Shown here piece by piece: positions 30,494 to 39,576 of a DNA stretch of 64,000 bases. Each line of letters opens with the position of its first letter. The first letter of the stretch is position 1. Source of the stretch: Lachnospiraceae bacterium (GTDB lineage Bacteria; Bacillota; Clostridia; Lachnospirales; Lachnospiraceae); NCBI GenBank assembly GCA_015057435.1, contig SVEJ01000005.1, positions 30,451 through 94,450 of the forward strand. Direction: 5' to 3'. Both the position numbers and the translations under genes were made by a program. The notes below the pieces were generated by a model. It did no database searches and was not told where the DNA came from. It saw nothing but the letters and a program-made list of their open reading frames with translations.

Positions 30494-30844
30494 ATGACTA
30501 GCAAAGAAATGGCAAAAGTTGCAATTGAAGCATTAGAAGATAAGAAAGCAGAGGATATCAAAGTAATCGATATATCAGAAGTTTCTGTTATGGCAGATTA
30601 TTTTATTATTGCGAGTGGTATGAATAGGAATCAGGTTCAGGCTTTGGCTGACAATGTAGAAGAAATGCTTCACAATGAAAAGGTACATCCGAGACAGATC
30701 GAAGGATATCAATCTGCTAATTGGATTTTGATGGATTTCAATGATATTATTGTTCATGTTTTCAATGAAGAAGATCGACTTTTCTATAATTTAGAAAAGA
30801 TTTGGATGGATGGTAAAATGATTGACAAAGAAGCATTACAATAA
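30494..30844 (+). CDS. rsfS: Ribosome silencing factor RsfS
   Basis: DYFIIASGMNRNQVQALADNVEE; GYQSANWILMDFNDIIVHVF. Confidence 0.96.
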   Translation: MTSKEMAKVAIEALEDKKAEDIKVIDISEVSVMADYFIIASGMNRNQVQALADNVEEMLHNEKVHPRQIEGYQSANWILMDFNDIIVHVFNEEDRLFYNLEKIWMDGKMIDKEALQ

Positions 30845-30887
30845 AGATATGATATGTCAGTTTTTAAATGTCTTTTAGAGGGATAAT

Positions 30888-32078
30888 ATGGATAGAGAGT
30901 TACTAATTACTAAGAATAATTATGAAATTAATAAGTTGGCAGCTAAGTGCCTTAGAGTGGCAACCTTATTTTTGATTTCACTATGGTTATTTTCAATTAC
31001 GGATTATTACGATTATGATAAATATAATACCGCTGTTATTTTTCTTGCATGTTTTTTATTATTAATGATACCAAGTCTCTTGGTTAATGTACTAAAATTT
31101 GAAAAACGGTCAGTTAGATATTATATTATTATGTGTGTCATAGGTGTTGCTTTTCTTTTAGGAACATTTATTTCGTATTCTTATGTCATACTTGCAATTT
31201 TTCCGGTTTTAATTGCAACCATGTATTGTGACAGAAAATTAATTGTCATTACTACATCGGTTGATTGTTTGTGTGTATTCTTATGCATGTATATGCGATA
31301 CTATATCGTAGAAGGGAATTCGGCAATCGAAGAGTATGGTTCATTTGCAGAAGCGCTTATTTACGGTGTAGGGTTGCGAATTGTTTTAATTTTGGTAACT
31401 ACTTTGTTTTCTTATTATATTGTTGATCGCAATATGTACATGTTGAATAAGACAATATCTGCAAATAATGACCTTGTACATAGTCAGCAAGAATTAATCT
31501 ATGCTTTTGCTGAGCTTTCAGAAAGCAAATCAAAAGTTACCGGTGAACATATCAGAAGAGTAGCAGCATATATGCGTATATTAGCGACTGCTTCCGGTTT
31601 CGAAAAAGATTATGTTGATAAACTTTCTGTTGCAGCGATGATGCATGATATTGGAAAACTTATGATTTCAGAAGAAATATTAGATAAACCGGATAAATTA
31701 ACTGATGAAGAGTATGCAATTATGAAGAATCATGTTCTGTATGGTGAGGCATTACTTGCAAAGTGTCCGGGCGATATAATGCAGATAGCTAAGACAATTG
31801 CATTAGAACATCATGAAAGATGGGATGGTACAGGATATCTTGGTATGAAAGGTGAAGATATATCCTATATCAGTCGTTTGATGGCTGTATGCGATGTGTT
31901 TGATGCTTTGACATCTCAACGCTATTATAAAGAAGGTTGGTCGATTGAGGATACATATAAAGAAATAATTAGATTAAGTGGTGTTCATTTTGATCCGGAT
32001 GTTGTTGAATTGTTTGACAAACATTTTGATGAATTTGAACAAGTTTTAAGATCTATGCCTGATCACGAAATATACTAG
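30888..32078 (+). CDS. Membrane HD-GYP-like phosphohydrolase
   Basis: N-terminal TM segments; MMHDIGKLMISEEIL and ALEHHERWDGTGYLG. Confidence 0.85.
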   Translation: MDRELLITKNNYEINKLAAKCLRVATLFLISLWLFSITDYYDYDKYNTAVIFLACFLLLMIPSLLVNVLKFEKRSVRYYIIMCVIGVAFLLGTFISYSYVILAIFPVLIATMYCDRKLIVITTSVDCLCVFLCMYMRYYIVEGNSAIEEYGSFAEALIYGVGLRIVLILVTTLFSYYIVDRNMYMLNKTISANNDLVHSQQELIYAFAELSESKSKVTGEHIRRVAAYMRILATASGFEKDYVDKLSVAAMMHDIGKLMISEEILDKPDKLTDEEYAIMKNHVLYGEALLAKCPGDIMQIAKTIALEHHERWDGTGYLGMKGEDISYISRLMAVCDVFDALTSQRYYKEGWSIEDTYKEIIRLSGVHFDPDVVELFDKHFDEFEQVLRSMPDHEIY

Positions 32079-32100
32079 AACACTATTGGGAGTTGGATAC

Positions 32101-32430
32101 ATGATTTCTATTATGAATGATTATGTTGCAAAGATTCTTCTTCAATCTGATGATATGACAAAGAATCTATTAAATGCAGCATTATTGGAATGTGATAATA
32201 TTCGAGACAAAAGTATAATTATAAAAGGAAATCGCTATATTGTTGATATACAATTAAAACAATATAATGTAGAGGATGCAATTGATGTTATGAATTATTT
32301 CATGGAACATTCTAGATACCATTATTCGTCATATTACGTTCGATTTAATGAGGGTAATATGGTTCGATATCGATATGCATCTTGCAAAGAAAATAGAGAA
32401 GGATTCTATTGTGATGTAGTAATCCGATAA
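32101..32430 (+). CDS. Hypothetical protein
   Basis: 110-aa ORF with gggag RBS, immediately downstream of the HD-GYP-like gene; no recognised family. Confidence 0.55.
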   Translation: MISIMNDYVAKILLQSDDMTKNLLNAALLECDNIRDKSIIIKGNRYIVDIQLKQYNVEDAIDVMNYFMEHSRYHYSSYYVRFNEGNMVRYRYASCKENREGFYCDVVIR

Positions 32431-32466
32431 AAAAAGAGCTGTTGTTAATGTACAACAGCTCTTTTT
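32431..32466. terminator. Bidirectional terminator between hypothetical gene and lexA
   Basis: Perfect 15-bp stem aaaaagagctgttgt-taatgt-acaacagctcttttt. Confidence 0.9.
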
Positions 32467-32467
32467 A

Positions 32468-33079
32468 TTAGAATGTTCTGAATAATCCGATAACTTTACC
32501 AAGTATTGATACTTGATCAACGATAATAGGATCCATATAATCATTCTCCGGTTGTAAACGATAGTAACCATTCTCTTTAAAGAAACGCTTAACAGTTGCA
32601 CCATCTTCAACTAATGCAACGACAATCTCGTTGTTAGCAGCAGTAGGTTGTTCTTCTACTAAAATAAGATCACCATCAAAGATTCCTACATTAATCATAC
32701 TATCGCCGCGGACTTTTAACATAAATGTAGTTTTGTTATGTAGATATTCAGGCGGAACAGGAAAGTAACCATCAATATTCTCGACAGCTAAGATTGGTTC
32801 ACCGGCTGTAACTTGTCCGATGATTGGTACATTCACAAGTTCTCGTCTTGTTAAACCAAACATATCATCAAGAATCTCAATTGTTCTTGGTTTTGTAGGA
32901 TCACGGCGGATATAACCGTTCTTTTCTAATGTTTCCAAGTGAGAGTGAACGGAAGAGGTTGACTTTAGCTTAACCGCTTCACAAATCTCACGAACTGAAG
33001 GCGGATAACCTTTTTGTAATATATTCTCTTTGATATAATCTAAGATTTCTTGCTGTTTTACACTAATCTTACCTGGCAT
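32468..33079 (-). CDS. lexA: SOS repressor LexA
   Basis: N-terminal wHTH (KGYPPSVREICEAVKLKSTSSVHSHLETLEKNGYI), cleavage site VTAGEP, VRGDSMINVGIFDGDLI catalytic Ser. Confidence 0.97.
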   Translation of the reverse strand: MPGKISVKQQEILDYIKENILQKGYPPSVREICEAVKLKSTSSVHSHLETLEKNGYIRRDPTKPRTIEILDDMFGLTRRELVNVPIIGQVTAGEPILAVENIDGYFPVPPEYLHNKTTFMLKVRGDSMINVGIFDGDLILVEEQPTAANNEIVVALVEDGATVKRFFKENGYYRLQPENDYMDPIIVDQVSILGKVIGLFRTF

Positions 33080-33174
33080 AAGAATTCCTCCAATTCCATC
33101 TTATTAATTAATTATATTATTTATAATAGCATATGACTTCTAAAAAAGCAAACATTTATTCGGAACAAATATTC

Positions 33175-33188
33175 CGAACATATTTTCG
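33175..33188. promoter_or_regulatory. LexA-box-like site 1
   Basis: CGAACATATTTTCG versus CGAACNNNNGTTCG-type box. Confidence 0.65.
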
Positions 33189-33197
33189 AGAATACTA

Positions 33198-33226
33198 TTG
33201 ACAAACGAATGTTCGATTGATATAAT
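33198..33226 (+). promoter_or_regulatory. Consensus sigma-A promoter of LysM/YneA-like gene
   Basis: TTGACA, 17-nt spacer, TATAAT. Confidence 0.85.
33202..33215. promoter_or_regulatory. LexA-box-like site 2, inside the promoter spacer
   Basis: CAAACGAATGTTCG. Confidence 0.75.
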
Positions 33227-33241
33227 CACTATATCAAAAAG

Positions 33242-33255
33242 CAAACAAATGTTCT
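33242..33255. promoter_or_regulatory. LexA-box-like site 3, near the RBS
   Basis: CAAACAAATGTTCT. Confidence 0.6.
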
Positions 33256-33271
33256 TGAGGAGGAAGTTCGA

Positions 33272-33586
33272 ATGAATAGTAAGAAGATTAACCGTAATAT
33301 TATTATGTTAACAATGATTGTTGTTTTATCCTTATCGATTGTATTTTTCAGTAGAATGCTGATTGCTCATGCTGATCAAGCTATAACATATGATAAGTCG
33401 TTTGTTTCAATTGAGATTAAGAATGGTGATACTTTGACAACCATTGCAGAAACATATGCAATTTCTGCAGCGGAATATGATAGTTATATTAATGAGGTAA
33501 TGGATATTAATAATTTGAAGAATGATAAGATTCACGCAGGATGTTATCTTTTAATTCCGATATATTCACCGGTTGCTATAAATTGA
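33272..33586 (+). CDS. LysM-domain membrane protein, YneA-like cell division suppressor candidate
   Basis: N-terminal TM then VSIEIKNGDTLTTIAETYAIS...INNLKNDKIHAGCYLLIPI (LysM); divergent from lexA. Confidence 0.75.
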   Translation: MNSKKINRNIIMLTMIVVLSLSIVFFSRMLIAHADQAITYDKSFVSIEIKNGDTLTTIAETYAISAAEYDSYINEVMDINNLKNDKIHAGCYLLIPIYSPVAIN

Positions 33587-34295
33587 ATGTATCATAATAA
33601 TTAGTGAGTGCTGACATAAGGTTCTTTCTTATATCAGGGAATAATTGTTCACTGTTTTTGATATATTGTTTTACCAATTCTCTTTTTGTATTACCGTCAG
33701 CCGGACAAGGATTTTTTATTATTGGGAAATTCATTTTGTATGCATATCCTTGTACTTCACGTTCATCTATATAAAACATAGGTCGGATAAGTGTCAATCC
33801 TGTTTTATCCAATTTTGTAACCGGAGGGAAACAGTAGTAGTGCCCTTCGAATAATAATGAAAGCATACTGGTTTCAATAAAATCATCTTTGTGGTGTGCA
33901 TAGGCAATTTTATTACAACCCAATTCTAAAGCTTTTTGATTAAGTGCACCTTTTCTCATTTTTGCACATAAGGCACAAGGGTTTGCTTCTTTTCTTTCTT
34001 TGAATATAATTGTGTATATATCTGTATTAATACAGTAGAAAGGTACATTTATTGTATTACAGAATTGTTCCATATCTTTTATTTCTTTTTCTTGTTTTTC
34101 GATTCCCAGATTTACATATATAGCAGATAAACGATATTTTTCAGGATAAAATGATTGCATTTTTGCTAAGCCTAACAATAGTGTATAGCTATCTTTTCCA
34201 CCGGATAATCCAACAGCGATATGGTCACCTTCTTGAATCATATTATATTTTTTAACACACTGTCTAATATAACTTAACAATTTTTGTGTATCCAT
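33576..34295 (-). CDS. TtcA/TilS-superfamily tRNA sulfurtransferase-like ATPase
   Basis: AVGLSGGKDSYTLLLGLAKMQ PP-loop; NPCALCAKMRKGALN CxxC; HHKDDFIETSMLSLLFEG. Confidence 0.88.
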   Translation of the reverse strand: MDTQKLLSYIRQCVKKYNMIQEGDHIAVGLSGGKDSYTLLLGLAKMQSFYPEKYRLSAIYVNLGIEKQEKEIKDMEQFCNTINVPFYCINTDIYTIIFKERKEANPCALCAKMRKGALNQKALELGCNKIAYAHHKDDFIETSMLSLLFEGHYYCFPPVTKLDKTGLTLIRPMFYIDEREVQGYAYKMNFPIIKNPCPADGNTKRELVKQYIKNSEQLFPDIRKNLMSALTNYYDTFNL

Positions 34296-34459
34296 AATTT
34301 GCCCCTTATATAATCGAAATCTTTATATCATTCTATCATGATTGTGAATAATTGTTAATATGAATCCCTTTCTTTTTTCTTGACACCAATGCTTCTTTAT
34401 GCAATAATCATACTACTCTAGATTTCATCTCGAAGCATATTGTTCCGGAAAGGACAATT

Positions 34460-37400
34460 ATGTATCAAGAAAAATTTATTAAATTCTATTATAGTATATT
34501 TTTAATTCTTGTAGTTTCCATATGTTTATTATTTTCAATTGATGTAAATGCAATGAGTATTGATGATTATTCATATAAGAAAGTATTTGATGCTTTGCCA
34601 AAAGATTATCAAGATGCTGAATATGTATTTAAAAGTTCCAATAATATTTGTTTGATTGATTTTGCTGACTATAATCAATCTCCGTATCGTACCTCTGTAA
34701 AGAAAACAAAGGATCAAAATGATTATCTGTATTGCGTTGATCGTAATAATAATATTGAATTCACGGATAATTATCGTGTAGTAGAAGAGTTATTTGACAC
34801 TGAATTAAGAACGCGTCTTGCTATGGCTTTTTATTATGGTCCAACACATTGGAACGAAAAAGCGAGTAAGGAGTTTACCACCGGTAATTCAATATTAGAT
34901 TATTATATGACACAGATTGTTGTTCATGCTCTTATATATGATTATGGCGGAAAGCAATCCGATATGGGAATTAATTTTGAAAAGATTGATTTTAAGGATG
35001 AAGCAACGAATCTCAAGAAAAAAACAACAGCTTTTTATAGATATTGTCGTGATACGCAATTAAAAATTAAAGATGGGTACTTTCAAAGTATTGAGTTTGA
35101 ATTTGATCAATTAGATGATAATAATATTTACCTTAATGAGGATCGTTTTGTATCTCCGGTTATAACCTGTAAAACATACAATCAGACGGCTGATGTCAAA
35201 CAATATATGCGTGAATTTGATGGTGCATTTCCTAATATTGATGATATAACGATTCATACAAGTTCACAAGATTACAACTCGGATGTCACATTGTCATTTT
35301 CAAAACAATCTATGTCTCAAATAGAACCGGGGCATTATAATATACAAATGAAAGAACGCGTAAAATTCGAACGATGTAAAGCTGCTATTTGGTTTTGTGC
35401 AGAATTTGGATATGCTGATACATCTCAAGAGTTAGGAAATCTTGCCTATTATACATTTGAAGCTGCGGATCAGATAGATTTGAATTTACTTATTGGTAAA
35501 CTCCATTTATATAAAACAGATAGTGTAACAGGGGAGGAGATTTCTGATGCACAATTTCGCGTATTAGAATATAACGAACAATCTAATCAATATGTGTATT
35601 ATTGTGATTTACAATATAACGAGGAAACAAAACGTTTTGAAAGTGAGAATTTGTATTTATCAAGTTATAATAAGAATGGTTTGTTCAAGGTGGTTGAGAC
35701 GAAACCGGGATTGAATTACCAACTAGATTGGGAAGGGCAGGAGTTTCGAATAAAAAAAGATGCTTATATACACGAAATGCATATTGAAAATGAACCGATT
35801 CTTGGAAAACTCACATTAAAAAAATCAGGAAAATATTGGAGTTGGAAGGATGGGAAATGGTTACAAGAAAAAGCAATTCCACTTCCAAATGTTCATTATG
35901 AATTATATGCCAAGAACAATATTTACCTAAAAGATAAGGTTCTTTATTCAAAAAACCAAAAGATTGTGGATATGATAACAGATTTGCAAGGTACAATTCA
36001 GATTAAAGATTTACCGATGGGTGATTATTATATCAAAGAAACCGTTACATATGATTCCTATATATTAGATGATAAGATAACGGATTTTACTATTTCGAGA
36101 GATAAAAACAGAGCATATAACCATGTCTCATTATCTTTCGAGAACCAATTAAAAAAGAGCGAAATATCTATATTTAAATACTATCAAGATGAAGAGAAAA
36201 ACAAAAAAATACCTCTAAAAGGTGCAAAATTTGGTCTATACCTGGCTAACGATTATAAAACAAAGTCCGGAGAGATAATTGCTAAAAAAGATACTTTTAT
36301 TTCTTCAGGAATAACAGATGAAAAAGGGTATTTAACATTTAATAATTTACCATACGCCGAATATTATCTAAAAGAATTAGAAGCTCCTGAGAATTATATT
36401 CTAAATGATGGGATTATTACCGTTACGCTTGAAGATTATCAATATGATGAAGAAAAAAAGTGTTATTTTGTAAACAAGGATATTCTTAATAAACCTCAGG
36501 AATTTCAATTGAAAATCGAAAAAACAGGTGAAGCATTTGTTGGCTGGCACGAAAAGCAAGATGTGAATGGTTCGTATCTTGTATATGATATCGGAAATCA
36601 GCCTTTAGAAAATGTAACATTTACATTGTACAATGAAGATCATCAAAAGATTTCTTCTAAGAAAACCAACCAGGAAGGAACGGTTATTTTTGATAAACTA
36701 TTATCAGGTAGATATTACCTTGAAGAGTCGGATGCACCGGGAGAATATACGAAGCTTGAAATCCATAAGGATATAACAATTAAAATGGATGCAAAAGACT
36801 ATCATGAAGCTTTACCGAATATTATTACAGAGAATATTAAGAATACATTATGCACTTGTTCAATTAAGATTCGAAAAGCAGGAGAATATGTAAAACCCCA
36901 AAAAGATTCACTTGAATATGGTTATAAACCGCTAGATAACGTTGTATATGGTATTTATCAAGATTTTGATTATGCATTTTCTAATTATACACCTGTTCTT
37001 AAAAATACTTGTGTTGGATATCTTGTTACAGATCAAGATGGTTATAGTATATTTGAAGGAAAACTACCAATAGGAAGATATTACTTAAAAGAATTAAAGA
37101 CAAAAAACGGATATGTACTTGATACAAAGCTTTATTATTTTGATATTACACCGAATCATAATCAAACGATAGAACCGGTCGTTAATAACGGTGAGATATT
37201 AATTAATGAATTAGCAAAGGCATCTGTAAAGATTATTAAAACGGATTCGAATAACGGAAAGCCTATTAAAGGTGTCGAATTTACTTTATATAATGAAAAC
37301 GGTGATGCAATCGGAGTTTATAAGACCAATCGAAAAGGTGTCATAGTTGTTCATAATCTACCATACGGCAAATACTATTTTGTTGAAACAAAATGTACAG

Positions 37401-37612
37401 ATGGATATTATTCAAGTAATAATAAGTATTATTTTCAGATTGATAACGATGAGTTGATTGAATTAAACATTACAAATGCGCCTATTTTAAAACTCGGAAT
37501 GAAAGAAGAGTATCGAACAATAATATGGATAACAGCATTTGTTGCATTTATGATGTTTATAATTATATGTTGTGAATTATTGAGTGTGGTACGTAAAGAT
37601 GAATCGAATTAA
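34460..37612 (+). CDS. Thioester-domain surface protein with repeated Cna-B/SpaA-like domains and C-terminal TM anchor
   Basis: Signal peptide/TM; YLYCVDR (C92) and YMTQIVVHALI (Q152) thioester-type motifs; about six repeats of the form KxxD...G(V/A)xFxLY...L..G.YYLKE; C-terminal TM plus short charged tail, no LPXTG. Confidence 0.8.
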   Translation: MYQEKFIKFYYSIFLILVVSICLLFSIDVNAMSIDDYSYKKVFDALPKDYQDAEYVFKSSNNICLIDFADYNQSPYRTSVKKTKDQNDYLYCVDRNNNIEFTDNYRVVEELFDTELRTRLAMAFYYGPTHWNEKASKEFTTGNSILDYYMTQIVVHALIYDYGGKQSDMGINFEKIDFKDEATNLKKKTTAFYRYCRDTQLKIKDGYFQSIEFEFDQLDDNNIYLNEDRFVSPVITCKTYNQTADVKQYMREFDGAFPNIDDITIHTSSQDYNSDVTLSFSKQSMSQIEPGHYNIQMKERVKFERCKAAIWFCAEFGYADTSQELGNLAYYTFEAADQIDLNLLIGKLHLYKTDSVTGEEISDAQFRVLEYNEQSNQYVYYCDLQYNEETKRFESENLYLSSYNKNGLFKVVETKPGLNYQLDWEGQEFRIKKDAYIHEMHIENEPILGKLTLKKSGKYWSWKDGKWLQEKAIPLPNVHYELYAKNNIYLKDKVLYSKNQKIVDMITDLQGTIQIKDLPMGDYYIKETVTYDSYILDDKITDFTISRDKNRAYNHVSLSFENQLKKSEISIFKYYQDEEKNKKIPLKGAKFGLYLANDYKTKSGEIIAKKDTFISSGITDEKGYLTFNNLPYAEYYLKELEAPENYILNDGIITVTLEDYQYDEEKKCYFVNKDILNKPQEFQLKIEKTGEAFVGWHEKQDVNGSYLVYDIGNQPLENVTFTLYNEDHQKISSKKTNQEGTVIFDKLLSGRYYLEESDAPGEYTKLEIHKDITIKMDAKDYHEALPNIITENIKNTLCTCSIKIRKAGEYVKPQKDSLEYGYKPLDNVVYGIYQDFDYAFSNYTPVLKNTCVGYLVTDQDGYSIFEGKLPIGRYYLKELKTKNGYVLDTKLYYFDITPNHNQTIEPVVNNGEILINELAKASVKIIKTDSNNGKPIKGVEFTLYNENGDAIGVYKTNRKGVIVVHNLPYGKYYFVETKCTDGYYSSNNKYYFQIDNDELIELNITNAPILKLGMKEEYRTIIWITAFVAFMMFIIICCELLSVVRKDESN

Positions 37613-38261
37613 GATTATATTGGGCTTATTATTACTTTGTATGATTTTCTACTATAGTTATTATTATAGTCAATTAGGAGGAGTTGTAGGCGTCAATATT
37701 AGAAATATTGATATATCAACAATAATTAACGAGGAGCTCATATCAAAAGATACAACACATAATACAGCATCATTCGAACAAGAGGTATATACGAGTCATT
37801 ATGATCGTACATATAATTACAATCATAAAATCAATAGTGATATTCAAATTAAGAATAAAAAATCAATGGATTGCATAATTTCGATTCCTGATATTGATTT
37901 GAAAAAGATAGTTTATACAGGTGTTCATCGCGAAAAAGAATTGGCATCTTATAATTTAATTACAGCTTCAGATGATATGACTTATGAAAATGGTGGCAAT
38001 TATATTATATGTGGTCATAATTCCAGGGCATATGGTCATTCATTAAACAGAATCGACGAACTAAAGATAGGAGATGTTATTTTTATCTATCATAATAATA
38101 ATTGCTACGAATATAACGTTTGTTCAATTGATTATTATAATATGCACCAGATAAGTTCTTATTTGCAGCAATCAAATATAAAAGAACTTACAATTCTTAC
38201 ATGTTCAAAAAATAAGAACAAGGAAGATTATATTATTGTAAAATGTCAATATAAGAATTAA
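37599..38261 (+). CDS. Sortase-like protein with atypical active site
   Basis: N-terminal TM; GNYIICGHNSRAYGHSLNRIDELKIGD (H140) and ELTILTCS (C202); overlaps upstream surface protein by 14 nt. Confidence 0.78.
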   Translation: MNRIKIILGLLLLCMIFYYSYYYSQLGGVVGVNIRNIDISTIINEELISKDTTHNTASFEQEVYTSHYDRTYNYNHKINSDIQIKNKKSMDCIISIPDIDLKKIVYTGVHREKELASYNLITASDDMTYENGGNYIICGHNSRAYGHSLNRIDELKIGDVIFIYHNNNCYEYNVCSIDYYNMHQISSYLQQSNIKELTILTCSKNKNKEDYIIVKCQYKN

Positions 38262-38305
38262 AAATATCTCAAATATATTAATAATCACATATTATTTATA
38301 AAATA

Positions 38306-38345
38306 AAAACGAGTGGATTATAATTCAAATCCCTCGTTTTTTTAA
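38306..38345 (+). terminator. Rho-independent terminator after sortase-like gene
   Basis: aaaacgag ... ctcgtttttttt. Confidence 0.75.
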
Positions 38346-38428
38346 TTATTTGAAAAAAAATGGACCGTAAGAGTATAAGTGCGTTCAAAATGCAACTATT
38401 CGCAAAACCCAAGTTTAACGAAAAAGTA

Positions 38429-38457
38429 TTGTGTTTTTTTACAACATATAGTATAAT
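38429..38457 (+). promoter_or_regulatory. Putative promoter of recombinase gene
   Basis: TTGTGT, 17-nt spacer, TATAAT. Confidence 0.5.
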
Positions 38458-38494
38458 TATATATATTATACCACAATTTTTTTTGAAAGGAATA

Positions 38495-39562
38495 ATGACA
38501 TTTATGGCAAATATAACTTATCATAAAGAGGAAGAAATACATAACGTTGAATTAATGCGTGACATACTTTATGATTTACCTAAATTTGTTTCGCGCTATT
38601 TTCGTTCAATTGAATATTCAAAGGCACCGCGTACTCGTTTAGGTTATGCCAGAGATATTAAGTCATTTTTTGAATTCCTATGTATGACGAATCCTTCTTT
38701 AAAAGGGAAATCTACTGCTGATGTTTCGATTGATATCATACGAAGAATTGAACCTGAAGATATCGAAGAATATCTTGACTATCTAAAAGTCTATACAAAG
38801 GATAATCGACGCTATACGAATGGCGAACGTGCCGTCAAACGCAAATTAATTGCTTTACGCGGATTCTTTAAGTATCTGTATAAGAACAGACAGATTGATT
38901 CAGATCCTGCAAGTATTGTAGATACACCTCAGATACATGATAAAGCCATTGTACGTATGGAAGTTAATGAAGTTGCTCAATTTCTTGATAATGTGGAATA
39001 TGGTAACAAATTAACCGATCACCAACATGCATATCACGAAAAAACAAAAACAAGGGATTTGGCTTTATTAACTTTGATGTTAGGAACAGGTATTCGTGTT
39101 TCTGAATGTGTTGGATTAGATATTCATGATATAGATTTCGATTATGATCGAATTAAGGTTGTTAGAAAAGGTGGCTACGAAGCATATGTATATTTTGGCC
39201 AAGAAGCCAAAGAAGCCTTGCTGGAATATCTTGATGAACGAAAAGAAATTGTTACCAAAGATGGACATGAAGATGCACTCTTTTTAAGCAGTCAACGACG
39301 AAGAATTTCAGTTCGCAGTGTTGAGAATATGGTTAAAAAATATGCACAGATTACAACCCCGCTAAAAAAAATTACGCCTCACAAATTGCGAAGCACATAC
39401 GGAACATCTTTGTATCAACAGACATCTGATATCTATCTTGTTGCGGATGTATTAGGACACAAAGACGTTAATACAACAAAAAAACACTATGCAGATATCG
39501 ATGAATGGCAAAGAATGAAAGCTAAGGATGCAGTTACATTAAGAGAAAAACCAGGCAAATAA
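38495..39562 (+). CDS. Tyrosine recombinase, XerS/XerC-like
   Basis: TGIRVSECVGLDIHDID, TPHKLRSTYGTSLYQQTSDIYLVADVLGHKDVNTTKKHYADI (R..HxLR..GH..Y). Length and architecture resemble single Xer recombinases. Confidence 0.88.
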   Translation: MTFMANITYHKEEEIHNVELMRDILYDLPKFVSRYFRSIEYSKAPRTRLGYARDIKSFFEFLCMTNPSLKGKSTADVSIDIIRRIEPEDIEEYLDYLKVYTKDNRRYTNGERAVKRKLIALRGFFKYLYKNRQIDSDPASIVDTPQIHDKAIVRMEVNEVAQFLDNVEYGNKLTDHQHAYHEKTKTRDLALLTLMLGTGIRVSECVGLDIHDIDFDYDRIKVVRKGGYEAYVYFGQEAKEALLEYLDERKEIVTKDGHEDALFLSSQRRRISVRSVENMVKKYAQITTPLKKITPHKLRSTYGTSLYQQTSDIYLVADVLGHKDVNTTKKHYADIDEWQRMKAKDAVTLREKPGK

Positions 39563-39576
39563 ATGCCTGGTTTTAC
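39546..39576. terminator. Bidirectional terminator between recombinase and rluD-like gene
   Basis: aaaaccaggca-aataaa-tgcctggtttt. Confidence 0.8.

Noticed and set aside
38495-39562. Tyrosine recombinase as evidence of a mobile element or prophage carrying the adhesin module
   Set aside because: It resembles a housekeeping single Xer recombinase, and I see no att-like direct repeats, excisionase, relaxase, phage or transposase genes on either side.
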